DNA from: Pseudolabrys sp. Root1462 | GTDB lineage: Bacteria > Pseudomonadota > Alphaproteobacteria > Rhizobiales > Xanthobacteraceae | Direction: 5' to 3' | NCBI RefSeq assembly: GCF_001426945.1 | Contig: NZ_LMFS01000003.1 | Span: 398,817-462,816 of the forward strand | DNA length: 64,000 nt | Shown: positions 20,546 through 28,797 of the stretch, piece after piece | Layout of the letters: the number at the start of each line of letters is the position of its first letter | Numbering within the stretch: the stretch's first letter is position 1 | The notes under the pieces: model-generated | Database searches by the model: none | Seen by the model: the letters and a program-made list of their open reading frames with translations, nothing else | What the model was told of the DNA's origin: nothing | Program-made: the position numbers and the translations under genes

Positions 20546-20929
20546 ATGACCTTCGTTTCCGGCGATACCGATCCCAGCGCATCGTCGGGGAGCGGCAACC
20601 GCAACCCGGCCGCCCCCGCGAATTTGCTCAATCAGGTGACCTTCAACCGCCGCGAGCTCTACCGCATTCTCGATCTCTATGGCCGCATGGTCGCCGCCGG
20701 CGAATGGCGCGACTACGCCATCGACTTCCTGAGAGACCGCGCGGTGTTCTCGGTGTTCCGCCGCGCATCGGAAGTGCCGCTCTATCGCATCGAGAAGAAT
20801 CCGAAGCTGGCGCAAAAGCAGGGCGCCTACAGCGTCATCTCGGCGACCGGCTTGATTCTGCGCCGCGGTCCCGAACTCGACCGCGTGCTGCGCGTGCTCG
20901 ACAAGCCGCAACTCGCTTACGCGCGTTGA
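20546..20929 (+). CDS. DUF2794 domain-containing protein
   Basis: 127 aa, no signal peptide or membrane segment. After a Ser/Asn-rich N-terminus the conserved part runs from VTFNRRELYRILDLYGRMVA (near residue 31) through EWRDYAIDFLRDRAVFSVFR to the end, which is the DUF2794 profile known from alphaproteobacteria. Function unknown. The start has an AGGGAGG ribosome binding site. Confidence 0.9.
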   Translation: MTFVSGDTDPSASSGSGNRNPAAPANLLNQVTFNRRELYRILDLYGRMVAAGEWRDYAIDFLRDRAVFSVFRRASEVPLYRIEKNPKLAQKQGAYSVISATGLILRRGPELDRVLRVLDKPQLAYAR

Positions 20930-20943
20930 GGCCACGCCTGATC

Positions 20944-21465
20944 TCAAGGCGCCGCGGTGTCGCCTTTGCCGAGCGGCAGTTGCATCTGCACGGTGTCGAG
21001 CCAGCGACCGAACTTGTAGCCGACCGCCTTGAACACGCCGGCGTCGCGAAAGCCACACGACCTGTGCAACGCGATCGAGCCGGCCTGGTTCGAGTCGCCG
21101 ATCACCGCCATCATTTGCCGGAAGCCGGCCTGTTCGGCGCGTTTTATCAGTTCCTCCATCAGCGCCTTGCCGACACCGCGCTTCTGCATCTCGGGCGCGA
21201 TGTAGATCGAATCCTCGACGGTGAAGCGATAGGCGGGCCGCTCGCGGAACGGTCCGGCATAGGCGTAGCCGGCGACCGCGCCGTCGATCTCGGCGACGAT
21301 GTAGGGGAATGGCCCGGCGCGCAGTTTCTCATAGCGGCGCAGCATTTCGGCCTCGTCCGGCGGCTCGAGCTCGAAGGTCGCCGTGCCGGTGCGGACGGCG
21401 TGGGCGTAGATGCGGGCGATGGCCGGGATATCGGCGGGCGTGGTCGGTCGGATCGACAGGGTCAT
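20944..21465 (-). CDS. GNAT N-acetyltransferase, phosphinothricin/methionine sulfoximine type
   Basis: 173 aa cytoplasmic acetyl-CoA-dependent transferase. It starts LSIRPTTPADIPAIARIYAH, has the acetyl-CoA loop APEMQKRGVGKALM near residue 88, and the PAT/YncA-type ending SIALHRSCGFRDAGVFKAVG, KFGRWLDTVQMQL. Relatives acetylate methionine sulfoximine, phosphinothricin or related amino acids. I chose ATG 21465 over a start 33 codons upstream, since the family begins here. It is convergent with the DUF2794 gene. Confidence 0.88.
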   Translation of the reverse strand: MTLSIRPTTPADIPAIARIYAHAVRTGTATFELEPPDEAEMLRRYEKLRAGPFPYIVAEIDGAVAGYAYAGPFRERPAYRFTVEDSIYIAPEMQKRGVGKALMEELIKRAEQAGFRQMMAVIGDSNQAGSIALHRSCGFRDAGVFKAVGYKFGRWLDTVQMQLPLGKGDTAAP

Positions 21466-21587
21466 TCCATTGCTCACGGCACTTACGGATTCGGCGGGAT
21501 CATGGGAAACGATAGCAGCGATCAAAGAATATCGTTGGATCAAGCGGCGTCCAGTCGCATCCAATAGACGCTCCGGGGAGACAACGC

Positions 21588-22211
21588 ATGCTCACCTTCT
21601 ACTACGCCACGGACACCTGCGCGCTGGCCTCGCACATCGCGCTCAAGGACGCCGGCGCCGATTATCGCCTCCACCGCATCGATTTTGCCACGACCCAGCA
21701 GCGTTCGGCCGCCTATCTGGCCCTCAATCCCAAGGGCCGCGTGCCGGCTCTGGTGACGCCCGAGGGGATCCTCACCGAGACGCCGGCGATCCTTGCTTAC
21801 GTGGCGCAGGCCTATCCGCAGGCCCGGCTGGCGCCCACCGACCCGTTCCGCTTCGCCAAGGTGCAGGAGTTCAACAGCTATCTGTGCTCGACGCTGCATG
21901 TGGCGCATGCTCACCGCATGCGCGGCTCGCGCTGGGCCGATGAGCCTGAAGCCATCGAGGCGATGAAGCGCAAGGTGCCGCAGTCGGTCGGGGCCTGTTA
22001 CGACTACGTCGAGACCCAGATCGCCGGCCCGTGGGTCATGGGCGAGGCCTATTCGATCGCCGACGCCTACCTGTTCACGGTTGCGCAGTGGCTCGAGGGG
22101 GACGGCGTCGATCCGGCGCGCTATCCCAAGGTGATCGATCACCGCGCCCGGATGGCGGCGCGGCCGAACGTGGCGGCCGCGATCGCGGAAGAGTTCGCGC
22201 TCAAGGCGTAA
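21588..22211 (+). CDS. Glutathione S-transferase family protein
   Basis: 207 aa. An N-terminal thioredoxin-like domain (LTFYYATDTCALASHIALKD, with LNPKGRVPALVTPEGILTET as the glutathione-binding region near residues 47-66) is followed by an all-helical C-terminal domain with GEAYSIADAYLF. It resembles bacterial beta-type GSTs with a Cys at about residue 11. The substrate is unknown. It is followed by a strong bidirectional terminator. Confidence 0.9.
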   Translation: MLTFYYATDTCALASHIALKDAGADYRLHRIDFATTQQRSAAYLALNPKGRVPALVTPEGILTETPAILAYVAQAYPQARLAPTDPFRFAKVQEFNSYLCSTLHVAHAHRMRGSRWADEPEAIEAMKRKVPQSVGACYDYVETQIAGPWVMGEAYSIADAYLFTVAQWLEGDGVDPARYPKVIDHRARMAARPNVAAAIAEEFALKA

Positions 22212-22213
22212 AA

Positions 22214-22241
22214 AACGCCCCGGCTTTCGGCCGGGGCGTTC
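22214..22241. terminator. Bidirectional terminator between GST and Bax inhibitor-1 genes
   Basis: AACGCCCCGGC and GCCGGGGCGTT (loop TTTCG) form an 11-pair stem, with an A-tract to the left and T-rich DNA to the right. It sits between two convergent genes. Confidence 0.8.
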
Positions 22242-22266
22242 GATCTTGTAGCTGTTCGTTGGAGGC

Positions 22267-23037
22267 TTAGCGGCGATCGCCGAGGAAGCGCAGCATGAAC
22301 AGGAACAGGTTGATGAAGTCGAGGTAGAGCGTCAGCGCGCCCATCACTGCCTTGCGGCCGGCAACGGTGCCGTCATCATTGGCCGAGTACATCTCCTTGA
22401 TCTTCTGGGTATCCCAGGCGGTCAGGCCGGCGAAGATCAGGACGCCCACGATCGAGATCACGAAGGCGAGGCCCTGGCTGCCGAGGAAGATGTTGACCAG
22501 CGAGGCCAGGATGATGCCGAACAGGCCCATGATCAGGAACGAGCCGATCGGCGACAGGTCACGCTGCGTGGTGTAGCCGTACAGGCTCAGCGCGCCGAAC
22601 GAGGCGGCCGAGATGAAGAACGTACGGGCCACCGACGAGCCGGTGTAGATCACGAGGATCGACATCAGCGCGAGGCCGAGCAGGCCGGCGTACAGCATGA
22701 ACAGGCCGAACGCCGTCGAAGGCTGCAGCGTGTGCACGCGGAAGCTCAGAAAGAACACGATGCCCAGCGTCACGAGCATCAGGATGATCGGCGTGAAGCC
22801 GCCGAGCAGCGCCTGGCCGAACGCTGTTGCGCCAACGACGCCACCCGCGGTCAGGCGGATCGCGTCACCACCGGCCATCTGATAGGCGAAGTAGGCGACG
22901 ACGCCGGTTAGAGCGACGCCGGCGGCCATGTAGTTGTAGACGCGAAGCATGTAGGCCCGCAGGCCTGCATCGATCGCGGCCGCTTGTCCGGCGGCGCCGA
23001 AGCCGCGGGCGGCTACGTTACGGTCGAAATCCGACAT
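22267..23037 (-). CDS. Bax inhibitor-1/YccA family membrane protein (YbhL type)
   Basis: 256 aa with seven hydrophobic segments. N-terminal RAYMLRVYNYMAAGVALTGV and the later FAGLTAWDTQKIKEMY and ALTLYLDFINLFLFMLR are BI-1 signatures; acidic residues in the last helices form the pH/calcium site in characterised homologues. In bacteria these proteins are linked to membrane protein quality control or ion leak, without a settled role. In Rhizobiales a conserved RNA leader is known upstream of ybhL genes; see the adjacent leader entry. Confidence 0.93.
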   Translation of the reverse strand: MSDFDRNVAARGFGAAGQAAAIDAGLRAYMLRVYNYMAAGVALTGVVAYFAYQMAGGDAIRLTAGGVVGATAFGQALLGGFTPIILMLVTLGIVFFLSFRVHTLQPSTAFGLFMLYAGLLGLALMSILVIYTGSSVARTFFISAASFGALSLYGYTTQRDLSPIGSFLIMGLFGIILASLVNIFLGSQGLAFVISIVGVLIFAGLTAWDTQKIKEMYSANDDGTVAGRKAVMGALTLYLDFINLFLFMLRFLGDRR

Positions 23038-23053
23038 CGAAGTTTCCCTCTCT

Positions 23054-23101
23054 ATGCGCCGGCGATTGTCAGGTGACGGTGCCGGCTCACGTCTGGCGCA
23101 T
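23054..23101 (-). promoter_or_regulatory. Candidate ybhL-type RNA leader
   Basis: ATGCGCC and GGCGCAT arms, with internal GCCGGC elements that offer alternative pairing, form a hairpin just upstream of the GAGAGGG ribosome binding site of the Bax inhibitor-1 gene. Position and lineage fit the Rhizobiales ybhL RNA motif, but I could not align it to the covariance model. Confidence 0.4.
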
Positions 23102-23299
23102 CGGCTTTGACCGCTGCGCTCGTGTCGTGAATGTAATCGCTGGCGACGATCCGCGCCAGATATGGCCCGACAATGACCGCCTCACATTGCCGAATATTAA
23201 CCTATCACTGGCGGCCGGATTCTCGCGCAAAAACAAGGCTTGAATGCCCGCGGCGCCCCCGGCGCGGCTGAATGTCGCTGCCGGACCAAGGTGTTAGCC

Positions 23300-25846
23300 T
23301 TACAGATTGCGAAGCACTGGAGCCGGTTTCTGGCCAAGCGCCGAGAATGTGCCGGCCAGCCCGAGCGCCACCGTGACCAGCACCGCGACCAGCGTGGCGC
23401 CAAGCGCGGACGCCGGTTGCCAGACGAAGGGCAGGTGCATCAGCTCGGTGACGATCAGCCAGCCCGCTACGGTGCCGCTCAACACGCCGAACAGGGCCGT
23501 CGCCGCCGCGATCAGGAGATACTCGATGGTGTAGGCACCGACGAGGCGCAGCCGTGTAGCGCCGAGCGTTTTGAGAATGACGGCGTCATAGACGCGATGA
23601 TGATGGCCGGCGGCGAGCGCGCCGCCGAGCACGAGCGCCGCGACCAGCAGCGTCAAGGCCGACGCGCCGCGGATCGCCAGCACAAGATTGCCGACCAGCT
23701 CGCCGATGGCGTCGAGTGCGTCCTTGACGCGCACGGTGGTCACCATCGGGAAATCCTGCGCGAGCGCGCGGATGATGCCGTTCTCCTGGGCCGTGGATGC
23801 TTTGCCGTCCGGGAAGGTCAGCGTTGCGAGCCGTGTGTGCGGCGCGCCGTCGAATACATGCGGTGAGTACACCAGGACGAAGTTGATGCTCAGGCTCTGC
23901 CAGTCCACGGTGCGCAGATTGGCGATGGTCGCGGTAATGTTGCGGCCGAGCACGTTGACGGTGATGCTGTCGCCGATCTTGAGGCCGAGGCCGTCGGCGA
24001 TCTTCTTCTCGAACGAGACCAGTGGCGGTCCGTTATAATCCGGCGCCCACCATTGGCCTTCGACCAGCCGGGAGCCGTTCGGCACCACGGTTGAGTAGGT
24101 GATGCCGCGGTCGCTCTGCAGCACCCAGGCAGCCTCCTCGGTAGGTTTGAGGTTCTGCGCTTCGACTTTTTTTGCCGAGACTATGCGGCCACGCAGCATC
24201 GGCACTTCTTCGAGCTTGGCGTCGGGCGCCTGTTTGGCGACGAAGGCGTCGAAAGCCGGCGCCTTGTCCGACGGAATATCGAGGAAGTAGAACGCCGGCG
24301 CCTTGGCTGGCAATTCGTTGGCGAACTGGTTGCGCAGATTGCCGTCGATTTCGATCACGGTAACGAGCAGCGCGATGCCGAGGCCGAGCGACAGCACGAT
24401 GGTGGGCGTCAGCGCGCCCGGACGATGAATGTTGGCGATCGCCATGCGCAGGCCGGTCGAGCGGGCGCGCGGCGCGTGGCGCGCGATCGTCATTACCAGG
24501 GAGCCGACGAGGCGTAGCAGCAGGAACACGACCGCCGCGACGCCGACATAGATGAGCGCGACACGCCGATCATAGGCGAGCAGCACGGCGAGCGTGCCGA
24601 GCGCAAGCACCGCGAGCGCGGTCAACGCAACGTAGACGCGGCGCGGCCAGGCCGGTTGTGCGGCGACGACATCGCGGAACAGCGCGCCGACCGGCACGTC
24701 ATGGGCCCGGCCAAGCGGCCACAGCGCGAAAGCCAATGCGGTGAGCAGGCCATAGACCAGCGACAGCACGAGTTCGGGCGCATGCACCGCCGGCACGATC
24801 GGCAACGGAATGATGGCGCCGAATGTCCAGACCACCGCGAAAGGCAGGATGGCGCCGAGCACGGCGCCGATGACGCCGCCGATCAGCGCCAGAATGACGA
24901 CCTGTGTCAGGTAGATGGCGAAGACGCGGCGGCCGCTGGCGCCCAATGCCTTGAGCGTGGCGATGGTCGCTCGCTTGCGATCGAGGTGGCTTTTCACGGC
25001 ATTGCCGACGCCGACGCCGCCGACCAGCAGCGCGGTGAGGCCGACGATCGTGAGGAATTGGGTGAAGCGCTCGACATTGCGTTCGAACTGCGGCGAGGCA
25101 TTGGTCCGGTTGCGGATTTCCCAGCCGGCTTCAGGAAGTTTGGCGCGAGCCTCGGCGGTGACGGCTTTGACAGTCTGGTCGTTTCCGTCGCCCGGCAGCT
25201 TCAATTGATAGCGCCAGCGAACCAGACTGCCTGGTTGCAACAGCCCGGTGGCCCGCAGCGCTTCATCGCTGACCAGTAGCCGCGGGCCGAAGCCGATGCC
25301 GACGGCGAGTTTGTCCGGCTCGTTGGCGAGCGCGGCGCGAATGATGAACTCGGTATTGCCGACAGTGATACGTGCGCCGGGCGCGATGGCCAGCCGTGCC
25401 AGCAGCGTCGGGTCGGCGACTGCGCCGTAAACGCCGTCGCGCTTGGCCAAGGCGTCATCAAGCGAGCCGGCGGGATCGAGCGTCACCGCGCCGAACAACG
25501 GGTAGGCTTTGTCGACGGCTTTGAGCTCGACCAGGGTCGCATCGCCGCTTTCGGTGCGTGACATGGCGCGCAGACTGGCCGTGGTCGAGACTTCGCCGTG
25601 GCTTTTGAGAAATGCCGTCTCCTCCGGCTTGGCTTCGCGCTGAATCAGATTGAATGACAGGTCGCCGCCGAGAATGACGCGGCCTTCGCGGGCAAGGCCG
25701 TCCGACAGGCTGGCCGCCAGCGAGCCGACACCGGCGATCGACATGGCGCCGAGCGCGATGCAGGCGATGAAGATGTAAAAACCGCTGAGGCCGCCACGCA
25801 TTTCGCGCAGTGCGTAGCGGAGCGGGAGCCAGCGTGAGGCTGTCAT
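23300..25846 (-). CDS. ABC transporter permease, YbbP/FtsX-like
   Basis: 848 aa. An N-terminal helix (SGFYIFIACIALGAMSIAGV) precedes a large periplasmic domain, then FtsX-type helical blocks at about residues 255-400, further helices near 410-500, a second periplasmic domain and a C-terminal FtsX block (near 720-845). This is the COG3127/YbbP layout. It overlaps the ATPase gene by four bases (ATGA). With the ATPase and the divergent esterase gene it matches the ybbP-ybbA/tesA locus of E. coli. Lipid or lipoprotein handling is likely, but the substrate is unknown. Confidence 0.9.
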   Translation of the reverse strand: MTASRWLPLRYALREMRGGLSGFYIFIACIALGAMSIAGVGSLAASLSDGLAREGRVILGGDLSFNLIQREAKPEETAFLKSHGEVSTTASLRAMSRTESGDATLVELKAVDKAYPLFGAVTLDPAGSLDDALAKRDGVYGAVADPTLLARLAIAPGARITVGNTEFIIRAALANEPDKLAVGIGFGPRLLVSDEALRATGLLQPGSLVRWRYQLKLPGDGNDQTVKAVTAEARAKLPEAGWEIRNRTNASPQFERNVERFTQFLTIVGLTALLVGGVGVGNAVKSHLDRKRATIATLKALGASGRRVFAIYLTQVVILALIGGVIGAVLGAILPFAVVWTFGAIIPLPIVPAVHAPELVLSLVYGLLTALAFALWPLGRAHDVPVGALFRDVVAAQPAWPRRVYVALTALAVLALGTLAVLLAYDRRVALIYVGVAAVVFLLLRLVGSLVMTIARHAPRARSTGLRMAIANIHRPGALTPTIVLSLGLGIALLVTVIEIDGNLRNQFANELPAKAPAFYFLDIPSDKAPAFDAFVAKQAPDAKLEEVPMLRGRIVSAKKVEAQNLKPTEEAAWVLQSDRGITYSTVVPNGSRLVEGQWWAPDYNGPPLVSFEKKIADGLGLKIGDSITVNVLGRNITATIANLRTVDWQSLSINFVLVYSPHVFDGAPHTRLATLTFPDGKASTAQENGIIRALAQDFPMVTTVRVKDALDAIGELVGNLVLAIRGASALTLLVAALVLGGALAAGHHHRVYDAVILKTLGATRLRLVGAYTIEYLLIAAATALFGVLSGTVAGWLIVTELMHLPFVWQPASALGATLVAVLVTVALGLAGTFSALGQKPAPVLRNL

Positions 25847-26535
25847 GCCGAGGTCTCGACGTGCCCCGAGCGCAGGCGCACGACGCGGCCGCATTTCTGC
25901 GCCAGCGCCGGATCGTGTGTGACGAGCACAAGCGTCGCGCCGTGTTTCTCGTAGCCGGTGAAGAGAAGCTCGACGATCTGTTTGCCGGTGTCCTCATCGA
26001 GATTGCCGGTCGGTTCGTCGGCGACCAGAATCGACGGATCGGGCGCCAGCGCACGGGCGACCGCGACGCGCTGCTGCTCGCCACCCGACAATTGCGCCGG
26101 ATAATGCTGCAGACGATGGCCGAGACCGACCAGGTCGAGTTCGGCCCTGGCGCGGTCCAGCGCGTCATCGACGCCGGCAAGCTCCAGCGGCACGGCGACA
26201 TTCTCGAGCGCCGTCATGGTTGGAATGAGGTGAAAGGACTGGAATACGATGCCGACATTGCGGCCGCGGAAGCGCGCCAGTTCATCCTCGCTGAGCGCGC
26301 CAAGGGACTCGCCGGCAACCGTGACAGTGCCGGTGTCGGCGCGTTCGAGCCCGGCCATCACCATCAGCAGCGTCGATTTGCCGGAGCCGGACGGACCGAC
26401 GAGGCCAATTGCCTCGCCTCTGCCTATATTGAGGGCGATGTCCTTGAGGATATGAACGCGGGCAGCTCCTTGCCCAAGCGAGAGATTGACGCCGGACAGC
26501 GCGATGGCCGGCGTCGGCTCAGAAGGTGCTTTCAT
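25843..26535 (-). CDS. ABC transporter ATP-binding protein, YbbA/LolD-like
   Basis: 230 aa. Walker [20 protein letters not shown]-loop [20 protein letters not shown], signature [15 protein letters not shown], Walker [17 protein letters not shown] and the switch His in [10 protein letters not shown] are all present. The ATG at 26535 has a GGTGGA site and gives the family N-terminus. It partners the FtsX-like permease downstream. Its start codon overlaps the divergent tesA start codon by two bases. Confidence 0.93.
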   Translation of the reverse strand: MKAPSEPTPAIALSGVNLSLGQGAARVHILKDIALNIGRGEAIGLVGPSGSGKSTLLMVMAGLERADTGTVTVAGESLGALSEDELARFRGRNVGIVFQSFHLIPTMTALENVAVPLELAGVDDALDRARAELDLVGLGHRLQHYPAQLSGGEQQRVAVARALAPDPSILVADEPTGNLDEDTGKQIVELLFTGYEKHGATLVLVTHDPALAQKCGRVVRLRSGHVETSA

Positions 26536-27232
26536 GATTTTCCACCGAATTCGATCATCCTCATATGGGGAAATATTCGGCCCCGTCCAGCGGGCTGCGG
26601 CAATCTTGCCGGCGATTTTATTGACAATCTGGAGTGTTTTGGCACCCGTCCCGGCCGCTGCGGTCGACAACGCCGTGAAAATCGTGGTGCTCGGCGATTC
26701 GCTCAGCGCCGGCTACGGCCTCGAGGTGCAGGATGCCTTTCCGAGCAAGCTGCAGGCGGCACTGAAAGCCAAGGGTTACGCGACCACGATGATCAATGCC
26801 GGCGTCTCCGGCGACACCGCGACCGGCGGCCTCGAACGGTTCGACTGGTCAGTGCCGCCCGATGCCGATGCGGTGATTCTCGAACTTGGCGCCAATGACG
26901 CGTTGCGCGGCGTCAGTCCCGATGTCACCCGGTCGGCGCTGGATCAGATCCTGACCAAAGTCGACACCCGCAAGATCCCGGTTCTGCTTGCCGGCATGAA
27001 GTCACCGCCGAACATGGGACCGGACTATGTCGCAAAATTCGACGCCATCTTTCCGGATTTGGCCAAGGCGCATGGCAGCATCTTCTATCCGTTCTTCCTC
27101 GATGGCGTCGCCGCCGACGACAAGCTCAATCAGCGCGACGGCATGCACCCTAACCCGCAGGGCGTCGATGTGATCGTGAAGAACATCTTGCCGAAGGTGG
27201 AAGAGTTGATTGCCAAGGCGAAGACGAAATAA
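26534..27232 (+). CDS. tesA: Arylesterase / lysophospholipase TesA-like (SGNH hydrolase)
   Basis: 232 aa periplasmic GDSL hydrolase. The N-terminal export signal is long (hydrophobic AAILPAILLTIWSVLAPV, cleavage near PAAA, residue 40). Catalytic blocks are VVLGDSLSAGYGLE (Ser about 56), NAGVSGDTATGG, LELGANDALRG and RDGMHPNPQG (Asp and His). E. coli TesA acts as thioesterase, arylesterase and lysophospholipase L1. The start has AGAAGGTG but lies inside the divergent ybbA start region, with no room for a separate promoter. Confidence 0.9.
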   Translation: MIFHRIRSSSYGEIFGPVQRAAAILPAILLTIWSVLAPVPAAAVDNAVKIVVLGDSLSAGYGLEVQDAFPSKLQAALKAKGYATTMINAGVSGDTATGGLERFDWSVPPDADAVILELGANDALRGVSPDVTRSALDQILTKVDTRKIPVLLAGMKSPPNMGPDYVAKFDAIFPDLAKAHGSIFYPFFLDGVAADDKLNQRDGMHPNPQGVDVIVKNILPKVEELIAKAKTK

Positions 27233-27242
27233 GTCTGTCGTG

Positions 27243-27319
27243 CCTGGCCTTGTGCGGGCATCCACGTCTTCCTTTAATCGGGTCTAGGTGAGGATGGCCG
27301 GACAAGCCCGGCCATGACG
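27243..27319. repeat. Degenerate palindromic repeat between tesA and thpR
   Basis: It shares GCATCCACGTCTT with the full element at 41488-41576 and ends in the hairpin ATGGCCGG-ACAAG-CCCGGCCAT followed by GACG. It appears to be a decayed copy of the same dispersed family. Confidence 0.65.
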
Positions 27320-27348
27320 AGAAATGCGAGAGTGCTAAAAAGACAATC

Positions 27349-27888
27349 ATGCCCCGGCTCTTCACCGGCATCGAAATCCCCGCAGGCATCGCGCAAGCGC
27401 TGTCGACGCTGCGCGGCGGCCTGCACGGCGCACGCTGGATCGATGCCGAGAACTATCACGTCACTTTGCGTTTCCTCGGCGATATCGATGATCGCACGGC
27501 CAATGACGCCGCCTCGATTCTGGCGGAGGTGCGCAAGCCCGCGTTCGACCTGCATTTCGAAGGGTTGGATGCTTTCGGCGGCCGAAGGCCGCGCGCGGTG
27601 TTTGCCGCGGTCGCGGCGGAGCCGGCCTTGGCGGAATTGCAGTTGGAGCACGAACGGCTGATGCGCCGCATCGGTCTCGCGCCGGAGACACGCAAATTCA
27701 CGCCGCATGTGACGCTGGCGCGCCTGCGCGCCACGTCGAGCCTCGATGTCGCGGACTATCTTGCCGCGCGCGGCTTCTTCCGCACCGCGCCGTTCCCGGT
27801 CACGCGCTTCGTGCTGTTCTCGTCGCGCGCCTCGACCGGCGGCGGGCCTTATGTGGTGGAAGAAGAGTATCCGTTGATCGGCGCGTGA
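27349..27888 (+). CDS. thpR: RNA 2',3'-cyclic phosphodiesterase ThpR
   Basis: 179 aa member of the 2H phosphoesterase superfamily, which opens 2',3'-cyclic phosphate ends of RNA. Both HxTx motifs are present: H37 in YHVTLRFLGD and H120 in TPHVTLARLR. The N-terminus PRLFTGIEIP is standard. It is convergent with the next acetyltransferase gene, seven bases apart. Confidence 0.93.
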   Translation: MPRLFTGIEIPAGIAQALSTLRGGLHGARWIDAENYHVTLRFLGDIDDRTANDAASILAEVRKPAFDLHFEGLDAFGGRRPRAVFAAVAAEPALAELQLEHERLMRRIGLAPETRKFTPHVTLARLRATSSLDVADYLAARGFFRTAPFPVTRFVLFSSRASTGGGPYVVEEEYPLIGA

Positions 27889-27895
27889 TCGCCGA

Positions 27896-28480
27896 TCAGG
27901 CCGCGTGGAATAAGCGGAGTTGCGCGTCGAACATGGCAGAGGTCATGTCCTGGGCGTCGGCCATCACCTCACGGGCGATGGACAGCGGCGTCGAACGCGG
28001 CGCCTTCACTTCGCCGACGACGCAGCCGAAATCGAAAGTGAAGTCCGCTTCAAACTTGCGCGCCAATTGCTGCATGCGGCGGTTGGCCGCGAGGCAGTCC
28101 ATGCGCAGCAGGCGGATGCCGCGGTTGCGCGCCGACAGCAGGGTGCGCTCAAGCAGCGCGGTGCCCACACCGTGGCTCTGCCAGTCCTTTTCGATCGAGA
28201 AAGCAGCCTCGGCTTCATGGCCGAACAGCGGCCCGAGCGGACGCAATTCGCAGGCCCCGCGCAGCACGCCATCGACGAAGAAGCCGTGCACGATGACGCC
28301 GAAGTCGCGGATGCTTTCGGCATGCTTGGCGATGAATTCGTCGGCGACCGCGCCGGAAAACCGGGTGTTGCGGCTCTCGGCATCGAGCCGCAGCAGGTGG
28401 TCACGGTACGCCTCGGTCTCGGTCGGCCATAATTTGCGCAGCAGGCCGCCGCCGGGGAGGGGGTCGTTCATCGTCATCAT
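27896..28480 (-). CDS. GNAT family N-acetyltransferase
   Basis: 194 aa. The acetyl-CoA binding region is DWQSHGVGTALLERTLLSAR near residues 99-118, preceded by beta strands VIVHGFFVDGVLRGACELRP. Target unknown. Three in-frame ATGs lie within the first four codons; the longest is given. The 317-base region upstream is shared with zapE and is unusually rich in repeats. Confidence 0.82.
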   Translation of the reverse strand: MMTMNDPLPGGGLLRKLWPTETEAYRDHLLRLDAESRNTRFSGAVADEFIAKHAESIRDFGVIVHGFFVDGVLRGACELRPLGPLFGHEAEAAFSIEKDWQSHGVGTALLERTLLSARNRGIRLLRMDCLAANRRMQQLARKFEADFTFDFGCVVGEVKAPRSTPLSIAREVMADAQDMTSAMFDAQLRLFHAA

Positions 28481-28797
28481 CCTTTAGTCAAATCGCCGGT
28501 TGGCCCCACCTCGCCTGCCGACGCATTTGTTGGCATACATATATTGGTGCACTGCAACAAAACAACCACTACCCACCGTCGGCTGCGGAGAGCACGATTG
28601 CAAAAAACGAATAACTAACAATGAATTGCGCGGAACTCGCACTGCAACATCAAAACCGGCCGAGAGCCCTCCCATGATACCGGCAGGGCCGGTATCATGG
28701 CGCGCCGAACGGCCATTTACAGTGACGGCCGTTGGCCTTAGCAGTGCGCCTGACAGCCCTTCGGCCCGCATCTGGCGCCCATCCAACATGCCCAAGA
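28481..28797. other. Intergenic region GNAT-zapE, repeat- and operator-rich
   Basis: 317 bases, notably AT-richer than its surroundings between about 28525 and 28625. It holds the direct repeat GCACTGCAACA at 28549 and 28639, a perfect 13-pair inverted repeat at 28672-28700, and AACGGCC/GGCCGTT arms at about 28708-28735. No gene was found; a 103-codon minus-strand frame has no family features. Confidence 0.65.
28672..28700. repeat. Perfect 13-base inverted repeat upstream of zapE
   Basis: CCATGATACCGGC and GCCGGTATCATGG flank a three-base centre. There is no T-tract on either side, which argues for an operator or RNA-processing hairpin rather than a terminator. Confidence 0.75.

Noticed and set aside
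28484..28795. 103-codon minus-strand frame upstream of zapE
   Set aside because: It spans the direct and inverted repeats, has no ribosome binding site and no recognisable sequence.
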